A stretch of 64,000 nucleotides of DNA from Plasmodium coatneyi (Eukaryota; Apicomplexa; Aconoidasida; Haemosporida; Plasmodiidae), in the NCBI RefSeq assembly GCF_001680005.1, contig NC_033566.1, positions 2,563,281 to 2,627,280 of the forward strand, read 5' to 3'. The notes under the pieces are model-generated. The model was not told where the DNA came from and did not search any database. It saw only the letters and a program-made list of their open reading frames with translations. A program made the translations under genes and the position numbers. Positions 48,601 to 59,194 of this stretch are shown here, piece by piece; position 1 is the stretch's first letter, and each line of letters begins with the position of its first letter.

Positions 48601-50046
48601 CCATCCTTCTATAGTTCCCCCGAATAATTCTAACCCTACTTTCAGAATATCCAAATCTAACCACGAACATTTCCTGCAGTTATTATTCATTTTTGCTTTC
48701 TCTTTTATGGTTTTCACCATCCTGGATGCATATTCTATGTAGTCCTTAAACCAACAATATTTCTCTAATAATTTGTACATAATCACTGTTCCTATAATAC
48801 ACCTCATGAATGATTGTTCTCCTTTTAATTTTTCCTCTATCCACTCATTCCCCCCCTTCGGTTTCAATCCATCCATATACAGGAATATTTTAACCAGTGC
48901 CTTGCATATAGGTTTCTGCTGCGGAATAATTTTGAACACCCCGGAATCATCTTTAGCACACAATCCTTGTATTTGCCTATTTTCCGTCTTCCCTATTTCC
49001 TGCAGTACTTCATCATATATTGTTCTTATACTTGTCCACAGTTTATTCTGAGAATTTAAAGAAAGAAAAATGATTATTCACACTAAAACACACCCCTTTT
49101 TACTACTTATGCGTTTAATTAAAACGTGCAAACTTTATTTCTCCCATATTCGACTTATTGTTCTATTCAAAATGGAAAATATTACGAATTCTATTCCATT
49201 ATTCCCTTCTGCTTCCTTCAACCAACCTTCTAATATATTGGCAAACTGTTCTTCTGGCGTGGTGACGGTCTTCCCTACTGTTGGTAAATGTAGTTGATGT
49301 GGTTGTGGTGGCTTTGGACATGGATCTTTTGGTCCGGCGCTTTCTATTATTTTCATAACTTTCGTATTCCCTTTTATAGCTTGTTGAATAATGTCTAACA
49401 TACTCTTTCCTTTTATTAGCATAAGTTCCAATTGTCTATACGTACACTCTTCGCAAGCAGCACCTGCACTAAAACTTCCACTTATATTCTTCATTACAGC
49501 GATTGCATTGCTTATAACGTTATTTGCAGCCTTACAATGCGCATTCCAGTATTCATCAATCCATGCATTCATTACTGTACATTTAACATAATGCTCCATT
49601 TCTTCGTTCGCATTCCCCTTTCTACATTGACTTGCACTTTTTGCTTTCATGTTATATAAATTTTTCACAATGAACGTGCACACGTCCAACTCTTCCGACG
49701 TCATTTTCTTCCCTCCTTCCCCATTCATTCCTTCGCATAGTTCTTTACTAAGATCTTCACTTTCTTTGTTCACCATTTCCTTCAGCATTTCTTTAATCCA
49801 TTTTGCTATTTCACTCATTAATTGTGTCTACAAATTAAAACAATGTATTTGTACATATGCCCCCTAAATTACATATTCATTAATAATAGCCTAAAATGAT
49901 ATATTTCGAAAAAATGATGTATTCATACTTCATATATAGTTTATATTACACTACTATACCTTCTTGGCGTTTTCATTCGTCCCCTTAGATTGATTCCCTT
50001 CCAACCACCTCCTCATCAATGCTTGAAAGTCCTTATCGTCCTGCAT
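45608..50046 (-). CDS. SICAvar: SICA-3, SICAvar variant antigen with mixed domain set
   Basis: Minus-strand exons: 50046-49960, 49827-49186, 49047-48198, 48015-46478, 46204-45608. Phases match, for 1237 residues. Exon 1 is 29 residues (MQDDKDFQ). Exons 2-3 match the N-terminal alpha-type exons of SICA-1, including the GTAATA donor. Exon 4 begins with a domain like exon 2 of SICA-2/SICA-4 (CDLLNIWLLSL) and continues through a long, low-complexity Ser/Thr/Pro/Gly stalk with poly-Ser (about residues 700-1000). It ends in a membrane segment (FSVISYLLWK). Exon 5 is the cytoplasmic tail with the most repeats of the four genes (about four VPKE-VPSSDSGF units). There is no beta-type Cys-rich domain. 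No frame breaks seen. Confidence 0.88.
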
Positions 50047-51359
50047 TTTTACCACTATTCACAATGGAAAATCAAAATCGTTTATTTATCAACAAAACAA
50101 TAATACATCATTGAGTATTATGTGTACAGAATGTACATTCATCCTTTCTTCTACATCCATATTATCATTCTTCTAGGACTGACTGACGTGCTCACTTCCA
50201 GGATGTAGTATATGTGGGGAATTTTTTACTTTTTCATTCCTTCAATATTCATATTAACATTCTACAACTGATTGATTCTTTCCTTCCAGGAAATAGTATG
50301 TGCGGAATTTTTTTTATCATTCATTTTTTTTACTACTTTTCGTCACTTTTTTTTTCGCTTCTTTTATTCATTCTTTAGAATGAACATTATACATATCGTA
50401 TGTATTCCTTTCCGTTGTCATGTATCACATTATTCTATTCCTTATAAGACATTATTCATTCCTCTTTTTTTTTTATTCTGTTCTATACAACTTTTTCACT
50501 TAAGCTTAACACAATGCTTTTTTTTCTCCGTGGAAAAAGGTGCCCTCCAACATGAATGTGCTACCAAATTAACTTTAAAAAATTTTTCTCACAAAAAAAA
50601 GTTGCTACAACAAATTATTGTCAAAAAAAAATATATTGCCCACCATCGAATTTATTAAATATTCTATTCATAAGGAGGTGTTGTCATTAGCACATAGGCA
50701 ATAAATAAATCACAGAGAAAAAAAATAAAGTGCGTAAGGAACTGTGGAGAACAAATGTCGTAATGGAATTCTCTCCCGCAATATGGGAAAAAATTTCACC
50801 TGTAATATGGGAACAATTTTTTTTTTTTTTGCTCAATATGTGAATTTTTATGTGTATGTATATGTATAACACCGCTATTGAGGATATACTCTCTCCCATA
50901 TACCTTAAATTTTTTATTTTTTTGCAGAATAAATATAAAAATAAAAAAATAAAAAAAAGGATAAAATTGCAAAATTTCCTATCCTATTATTTCCCCAGTA
51001 TTTATTCACATATGTTGCATATACCTTATTTTGTTCGACATAGGTTATTCCCCCAAAAGGGTGAATCTCCTCCTCTTTTTTACTTTCCCTTCCATCTCAT
51101 TTAATATTTCCCCATTCAATTTTTTCCATTTATGCATAATTTAAGAAGGAATGCTCTCAAAATAAATAATTACCGTACATAAGAAGAACTGTCAGCAAAT
51201 TAGGCCAGAAAGGAATTATTCCTGGTAAAATTTCTTAAGAAAAAGTTGTAAATAATAAAATTCACTTAACAATGAAGTTGCTAAAATGAATAATTATGAG
51301 TAAAAATTTGCACGCACACAATCGTCATAATACTGTGGAAGTGCTACAAATATTTTTTT
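50047..51359. other. SICA-3 upstream region, AT-rich
   Basis: AT-rich, with T-rich tracts and short repeats such as AATATGGGA (50770-50815). Several short frames cross it on the plus strand but none has recognisable features. No gene supported. Confidence 0.5.
50129..50140. promoter_or_regulatory. Palindrome GAATGTACATTC upstream of SICA-3
   Basis: Same 12-bp perfect palindrome as at 8982-8993, here about 83 bp upstream of the SICA-3 start and again with a TGTACA half-site on one side. Confidence 0.5.
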
Positions 51360-52420
51360 CCTTCGCATTGAACGCATGCATTTAGGAGATCTGTGGCCCT
51401 TACATATAGTGGACGATTCGCCTGTCCACCCCAATCTTCCTCCCTAACAGTTCCTAAATTCGTAGTGCTATATGTGCTTAATGAAAGTGCATTGACGCCT
51501 CTACTCATCTTTTTTTTTTTTCCAACTGGAAATTTATACAAACTGATGGGAAAAACTATACTATCCCTTATTCTTTATATATACCTATTCATTGTGCAAC
51601 TCCCGCGAATCTACAACTTCCATGGGTCTACCACTTTTATATGGACTAGTTTTCATAAATATATAGAGGGGGGTAAGGATAATAATCCTAATACGTGTGT
51701 AAACCTACCTTTAGTATTGTCATATCGAATGGATGGCGGAGAATACGGGGTCCCTAATAGTGTTCTGGGTTCAGGGTTGATGAACTATATGAATTAGCTA
51801 ATATAATTCTCTAAGTATGTAACGAATATTTTATATATACTGGATCGGAACGCAAAAAAAAAACTACATGTACTGTAAGAAGAGTGTGTATAGCCTCATA
51901 TTATACGGTACGAATTTATCCAAAGTTTCTTTATACACGTAAGGGGCATGGTACGGGTGTAGGAGAACATTACATACACTGCGCATATCAATAAATAATA
52001 GGAAGAGAAAGTGCGTGGGACGCTACCATCCCTGGGACAACGATGAAAGGGAACTGATAAAAATTCTTACCGTGTGCAAATGAACTGGTTTATGCTGATT
52101 ATTTATCGGGTAATAGGTTATAGTGTTAATTCCTGTCATAGGACCTGCAGGTACTTTTCCCCATGCACAATCATGTCATCCGTCATGATTCCCGGTATTT
52201 TACATAAGGGGCGGATTTTGTCGTTATACATGAATAGCATAACCTTATGAATAAATTAGACATTAGGCCTACACAGGACAAGTAATACCCGTGTTTCATG
52301 TATGACCTGTACATATATAAGTGTAAATTCTGCAGGGAAAAGTACTTTATAATAAATTAGAATATAACAATTGTAAAAAAAAAAAAGGGAGTCCAGGTGC
52401 AGTACGCAGCCAACATCTAT
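51360..52420. other. Unexplained complex-sequence island
   Basis: Non-repetitive DNA, richer in G+C than its surroundings, without the simple repeats that fill most spacers here. Frames on both strands (51393-51797 plus, 51344-51541 minus) look partly protein-like but are short, and I do not recognise a family. It could be a decayed subtelomeric gene, an inserted organellar or core-genome fragment, or a non-coding RNA. Confidence 0.45.
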
Positions 52421-54494
52421 ACAGTATGTGAATATGGCACATAATCTATATGGAGTTAACAGCGAATTTCTTGCTCCCCCACTACCGGCCTTTTCCCAAT
52501 CATATATATATATTTCCTATAATGCAAATACATTATATGCACTTTCCCCCATAAAAAATAATAAAAAAATGTACTTTAGAAAATATTGTGGAATTATGAA
52601 TTTCCTCCATTTGTGATGTGTAAACATATATTATAATAAATACCTGTAAGGATAATAATAATGAGGATGCACAGGGATGATGATGATAAGAGTGATCGTC
52701 ATCACAATGATTACAATAAGCACATTCCACGATAGGGGGCGGGTGATACTTGCACATATATATATAAACATTCTTCCAAATGTATGTACCATATATATGT
52801 ATATAGAGTCAAATATTTGCTGCAGAAGAAATATTACCGCACAAAGAACAAGGGAGGGAGGAAATTTCCTGACATTTTATACCTAATTTTTTCAGCCTTT
52901 TTGAACCTTATTAACCTTTAAAGCGAAAATGGAAGAGGGGACGATATACTGAACAGTGAAGTGTAATATGGAATAGAGGGGCATGATGCATGAATACGTG
53001 AAGTATGAAGTTAATTGGAGGAGAAATGCATATATCTCAAATAATATAACATACGTTCTATAGAAATAAACTATAGTATACTTATAAGAAGAAAGAGGGA
53101 GCGGGCTAAATATTATGACTGAACATTTAGGAAACAGATGGGGTAGCGTGTACTGCAAAAAAAAAAAAAATGGTTATTGTGAAGGTAAGCACGCCCTTTT
53201 TTCATTTACAACTAATGCAACTTTCTCTATATTATGTCACTTCTTCGTTTATTCTATAGAGGTGCACCCTCCTTATTACATATACATAAACAAAGGAATG
53301 CACATGCATAAAGTAGGAACAATGGAATTCCACATATATGAACCGTGCACTACATATATATTAATAATTTTTAATAATCTATTTGTAACAAATAAAATAT
53401 AAATTAATATATACCTATTAAAAATTCTTCGTTGAAAAAAAAAAAAAAAAAAAGAACAGAAGGAAGGCGGACTTACTCCCTACTTTTTCTTGAAGTGCTT
53501 TTTTTTCTCTCTTTTTTTGAACTGTTTTATATTCACCTTCCCATTCAAAATTTGAAGCAACAAAATACAAAAAAAATAAAAAAATACAAGAACAAAAAAT
53601 TTTTTTTTTAAGAGTGAACACATGCCAACATACATATGCACATATACAACGCAACGTTGTACACCTGAAGGAACGGAAAAAAAATTCAACCATTCCATTC
53701 CTTCCACACTAATACCTTCCTAACAACATGCAACGTGCAAAAAATCCAACCCACCTTTTTTTTTTTTTTTTTTTTTTTTTGCAAACTGTTTTATATTCAC
53801 CACTGTTGTATCTGAACCCTAAACCTAAAGAAACAACGAAACAACAATACCAGAAGAAGAAAAAAAAAAATACCAAAAAGAAAAAAATTTATTTTTTTGA
53901 GCACGCAAGCATGCACACAACGGAATACAACGCTATGCATCTATACATCTATATATATATACACCTATATATATACATATATATATATAATTTCATAATG
54001 CTCAAAATATGTAGGTAAGTTGCTCCTATTGTAACGTTAGAAAAGTGCGTTGTCGAAAAGTGGCATACCACATCTTTTTTCATAAAGAGGGAGAAAGAGA
54101 GGAATGTTGATTATTTGAACTTAAAAATTTTAGAGAAACATAAAATATAATAAAATCAAATTCTTCGCAGCTTGCTTCAAATTATTACATAACTTCTATA
54201 TATATATTTTATTGTACGTTGTAATGTTAAATTTTTTTATTTAAAAAATATATTTATGTAGACATTCATCATTAGAAACATTCAATCATATGCGCACGCA
54301 CACAGTGCAACATACAATTGATTGAATTTAACACATTCCGTAATACTAAAAATAAAAGAATGAAGTAGGAGTAAACACATAATCTATATAAATACGCAAA
54401 AAGGAAGCAAAACAAAAAATATATCACCCCCGCTTTTTAAACATTCTTTTTTTACATTAAAAAAAAAGAAGCACTAAAAAAGGGATCTAACAAA
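52421..54494. other. AT-rich spacer before X3
   Basis: Intergenic DNA with T and A homopolymers and TATA tracts. A small frame at 53115 (MTEHLGNRWG then Lys-rich) ends at a GTAAGC donor-like site and could be a stray first exon, but no partner exon is evident. No gene supported. Confidence 0.45.
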
Positions 54495-55451
54495 ATGATG
54501 GCACCCCTTTCGAGAATTTTAATATTAACTTTCATTTTAATCTGTTGGGCACAACATGAGCACTATCACCATGTAGGATGATGATAAGAACTGTTACACA
54601 CCTATATAAAAAAAATATATTTGTGCCGCACACACACACAGATTCTAGCTGTGATTGAAAGAATGTTTGTTTTGCTCAATTTCTGCACGAACATTAGAAA
54701 GAGAAAGGAAAAAAAAATTCCTTTTTTCTCTACTTTTCTGCTGAGTGAAGGGGGGTTCAGAAGGGGCTTAGAAGGAAGGGTTCTAAGGAAGGGGGGAAGG
54801 GGAAAGGAAAACCTTCCCTTCCCCTCGCCTTTCCCCCTTTCATTTTGTATAATAATACTTATATGTCTGTTATGAAAATTTAGAACTCACACCTTCGTAC
54901 ATCCTTTTTTTTATTTTTAGGTGAGTGCAATGGGCGCCCAGCTCGGTGCAGGAGCTAAGGAGAAAAGTAACACCCCTGGTATGGGTGTAAAAACACTACT
55001 AACACAAAAAGGTGATGCAAAGCAGCAGCACAAACCAAATACACCACCTAAACAGAACAAAGCTCAGAACAAAGCACAGAACAAAGCACCAAATACAACT
55101 GTACCAACTAATGTCCAGTGTAAAGGAGGAATGGGGAATAAATGCAAAATGTTTTTTCATGAAATGATGCAATCCAACTTAATGAAGAAACCTTCCTTAC
55201 CATTCATTTTGGGTATTTTATTTTTGTACCCTATTGTCTGGACAGTAGTAGATTCCCTTACCACTTCATCCATTATGCTGGCAGTTTCCACCAGCTACTC
55301 TTGGGCACAGATTCCTTGTAAGATTGCACTACAACTTCTCGTAGCAGTTCTACTGTTATCCATGGTATTAGGGTTCTATTGTTTTAAAAAAAAAAGAAAA
55401 AGAAGAAGGAGAACAACAACAACAAATTCTGCCCCAAAGAAAAAAAAATGA
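54495..55451 (+). CDS. X3, two-exon exported-type membrane protein
   Basis: Exons 54495-54572 (26 residues) and 54921-55451, for 202 residues. Exon 1 starts MM, is hydrophobic and contains the CWAQH motif, ending His-rich before a GTAGGA donor. Exon 2 begins V-S-A-M-G-A. It has a Lys/Gln/Asn-rich linker with a QNKA repeat (residues about 65-75), two membrane segments (LPFILGILFLYPIVWTV and IALQLLVAVLLLSMVLG) and a strongly basic C-terminus (KKKRKRRRRTTT). It shares its plan with X2 and X1. No clear PEXEL. Function unknown. Confidence 0.83.
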
Positions 55452-56008
55452 AAAAATCAAACCGTTGTTAAGAGTAAAGCACAACCTACCACCAACTACC
55501 CACTACTATATTCATAATGAATATATATTCACATATATACATATATATGTCTACATATATGTACTTATATATATATGTACATATGCATATATATATGTGT
55601 GTGAATATTTGTACACACTCAAATCCTAAATTCTAATTATAATGAATGGAATGCATGGTATGTCTACGAATGAACGAATGGATTAGACGAATGGAATGAA
55701 CGAATGGATATATTAAATTAGTGAATTAATGATATGTGTTGTGTGATTCTACACATATAAATTGCCAATGTAGAAATAATGTGGTTCTACATATGCAAAT
55801 TTCTCATATATATATAAAATTTTTTTCATATATATGTGTTTCGGGGGAAAAAAAAATAATTACTTTGTATTTTAGGAAGTATGGTGAATATAACATATAT
55901 ATATCATATATATATATAGAATGTACATATATATATATGTATGTATGTAGAACTCATATTTTTATGTCCTTCCCCCGAACACCCCATTTTTTTTTTTTTT
56001 TCCTTTAG
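55452..56008. other. X3/orphan exon spacer
   Basis: AT-rich DNA with TATA tracts and a GAATGGAATGAACGAATGGA-like short repeat (55640-55710). The pyrimidine tract at its end precedes the orphan KIR exon. No gene seen. Confidence 0.45.
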
Positions 56009-56152
56009 TATAAAGCACTTTTCTTTAATATGAATAACCATTCTGGGGGAGGGAGAAATAAAAAAGAAGGGAAGGTTGTTATTATTGGAAGCTTATGGGA
56101 AAGAGGTGTATGGCAAGATACTGTTGCAGGAATACATATATTTCATTATTAA
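56009..56152 (+). pseudogene. Second orphan KIR last exon, degenerate
   Basis: After a long pyrimidine tract and a TTTAG acceptor, the frame begins YKALFFNMNNHSGGGRNKK, the start of a class 1 KIR tail. It then loses the Ser/Thr region and GYGRM end and stops at 56150-56152. No KIR ectodomain exon lies upstream; X3 precedes it. 56153-56825 is AT-rich with no gene seen other than the KIR-J upstream region. Confidence 0.6.
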
Positions 56153-56825
56153 TAATGTATGCAGTTCTTTATGTTATATATATAATTAATGTACTTTGTG
56201 AGTTGAGCTATCCTATTTAGTATGAATACGTGTGCACAATAAAGAGAGGGGAGGAGTAGAATGTATGCTCTCTATGCACACGCATATATGAACAGTGTAC
56301 TACACATATATGTACTATATTATATATGGTAAAAAAATATTTTATTAATTCTCATATCACAAAAATAAAACATGAATTAATAAATGTATCATAATATTTT
56401 TGTTCAAAGGGAGGAAATATTATGTTCTTATGTAAGCAATAACTTTGTGAGGGAAATAATTGTATAGTGTTCCAAATAATCACATAAGGTTAAATAGTAC
56501 GGAATGTAGGGGGTGTATGAGGAATAAACACTTCTCTTCCTTCCTTATTCTATTACTTCAGCACATTTGCTTTACTTCTGCATGAACTATATGCATGAGT
56601 ATTTGATATATATGTACATAGTATACTACGGTGTTACTTTGAAAATTAAGCAGTGTGTACTAATTAAGGGAAGTGAAAAATTCCATATACTTACAATCAT
56701 AAAAGAAGCAAAATTTTTATATACTTCGTTTCGCTATATTAAATGTATAAATAAAAAAAAAATTTCAATATATAAATCCATATACACATAAGAAAATATA
56801 CATATATACAACAACGAACAACAAC

Positions 56826-58515
56826 ATGACCAAATCATTGCAGGTTAGTCCCTTCCTTAGATCCTCATTACTTCCCTTACTCCTTAGATCTCCTTTCCTT
56901 CTCTTCTATTCCAATATAAATAATTATATATTTTATATACAATATTTTATGCATAGTACATTGAATTCGGAAGAAATATGTACTTAGGAATACAACTATT
57001 TATATACTCCACTCTTTCTTGCCAACAACTATATATGTGCAGGAACAACTTTCGAAGCAAGTACATTCGGGGGTCTATTTTTATAACCTATTTGATGTGG
57101 ACAGGGAAGGGTGTGCAGATAGCGACCTGCAAAATATAGAGAATCTCCGGAGATCGCATAATAATATAGGAGACCATATTAACAAAATTAAGACGGCCTT
57201 TTGCTATGTGAACAAAATGTATAATTGGGAGAACAACTTATTTGGTAGTGTTCGCTGTCATTTTCTGTACTATTGGATTGGGGAAAAATTATCTAAGAGT
57301 CTTACAGGTCATGATTTCAGTGGCCCCTTAAACATGATTTGTTCAATAGTGAAGGATGCATATAACGGAAAGCATCAATGTACACTTTTTTGCCCTGGCA
57401 ACATCCCTTGGGACACTTTCAATGCAATGAAAAAAATATATGAATTCCTTTATGATTATAACACCATATATACTTTTACACGGCAACATAGAGCCAATTG
57501 TGAGGAAAAATATAAAAGTTACGTACAGGAAATTAATGCAGCATATGAAAAAGTAAAAACGCATTGTACGGGAAAGGGACGTGATGATTACTGCACAAAT
57601 TATTGGACAGAGCACAAGAAACAGAGCATTCAAGAGAAATTAAAAGAATTACAGTGTCCTCCAAAACCTGAAGCGGAAGTTAGAGAACAGGACTGCACGG
57701 CATGTCCCCAAAGGAGGGAAGAAACGCAACCCCCTAACAACCTTCCTTCCACCACCACCACAGCCCTTTCTTCCATCTTTGGCACATTAGCAATGACCGC
57801 CTTTCCCTTCGTATTATATAAAGTAAGTAATAGTAGAAAAAAAAAAAGAATTAAATTATTAACAGTGTAACTAATATACACTCCTTAGACCCTTCCTTAC
57901 CTCCTTAGATCATTCCTTTCCTCCTTAGAACATCCTTCCTTCCCCTTCCCCCTTTCTTCCTAAGGAAGATTTCCTTCGCCCCATCCTTCCTCTAAGGAAG
58001 GTTTTCTTCCCTTCTTAGACCCTTCCTTCCTCATATTTGTTTCCTTGCTTCCACTTCCTGATCTACTTTCCTTTCCTTTCCTTTCCTTTCCTTTCCTTTC
58101 CGTCCTTCCTTAGACCCTTTTCCTTCCTTTCTTCCTTCATTCCTTCCTTAAACCTTACTTCTTTCCACCAACCACCTAACAACCCACCTAACAACGTTGC
58201 TTTCACTGCCCTAACAACCTTTCTTTCCTTCCTTCCCTTCAGTATAAACCATGGTCTTCTTGGTTTAGTAACAATTCTTCTGGAGGAAGGAGCAACAGAA
58301 GAGGAAGAAGATCAACTGGACAGAACTTTGATGCTTCCACAGAAGACATCTTAACAGAATACACTACCGATAGTTATACAATAGGTGACTCCACAGAAAA
58401 TTCCACACTACGTTCTCGTGCTGCTCACACAAGAGCGTCTACAAGAAAATCTACAGGGGAAAGAAGAAATAATAATGCGGGGGGTCGCGGGATGGTAGCT
58501 TATCAGAACATGTAA
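56826..58515 (+). CDS. KIR: KIR-J, pir-family variant protein
   Basis: Exons 56826-56843 (MTKSLQ), 57043-57822, 58243-58515, phase 0, for 356 residues. The ectodomain has CHFLYYWIGE. A short Pro/Thr-rich stalk leads to a membrane segment ending AFPFVLYK, which is shorter than in other class 1 KIRs. Exon 3 starts YKPWSSWFSN and ends MVAYQNM, a diverged form of GYGRM. Intron 2 (420 bp) is CT-rich. It is the most telomere-proximal KIR and lies tail-to-tail with SICA-4. Confidence 0.88.
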
Positions 58516-59194
58516 ACGTAACACATCGTATGTAATATACCGTCGTTGTGTAACGCCTACAATGTAACCTGCATGGGGAAGGGATGGAAGGGCAATGTTC
58601 TTCCTTCCTTCCCGCCCTTCGGAGGAAGGAAAGAAGGGAACATAAATAACCGCGCACAGAATTCATACAATGTAAAGAAGCGAAAATGATCATTCTTCCT
58701 TTCCTTTCCTTCTAACACCCCCTACTTCCTTAGACCCCCCTCCTTCCATAGACCCTTCCCTCCTTAGACCATTCCTTCATTAGACCCTCCTTCTTTTTCC
58801 TTCTTTCCTTGCTTCCTTTCTTTTTCCTTCTTATTCCTTCTTTTCTTCTTTTCTTTTTTTCCGTTATTTGTATGTTTAAATAAGTGCATGAAGGTAAAGG
58901 AATACTCCCAACGCGGATGCGCAAAAAGGTCCTGATATTTTTGAAAAAATATTTTTATTTAAAAAAAAAGCGAAAAAAAAAAATTACACAAAGATAAAAA
59001 CTTTTTTAACAAAAAAAAATTTAACATATTTTGGATCCTTCTATAAAGAAGAAATTATCCCAAACAAATCAAACTAAAGTGGGGAAGAAAATTTTTTCTT
59101 TTTCACATCCACTTATATTGCTTACACATGAACATGTAAACACTTTCGCACAAAACGCAAAACAAAAAAAGAAAAAAAATATATTTATTACACC
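58516..59194. other. Convergent spacer with SICAvar 3' flank, copy 4 (diverged)
   Basis: CT-rich KIR-J 3' flank, then SICAvar 3' flank blocks (about 58930-59160). The CTTATATTGCTTACACATGAACATGTAAACA part is kept, while the GAATAAGCATT part is lost. Confidence 0.65.

Noticed and set aside
51360..52420. Mitochondrial DNA insertion as a firm call
   Set aside because: The sequence looks complex enough, but I could not match any part to mitochondrial genes or rRNA pieces from memory, so it stays unexplained.
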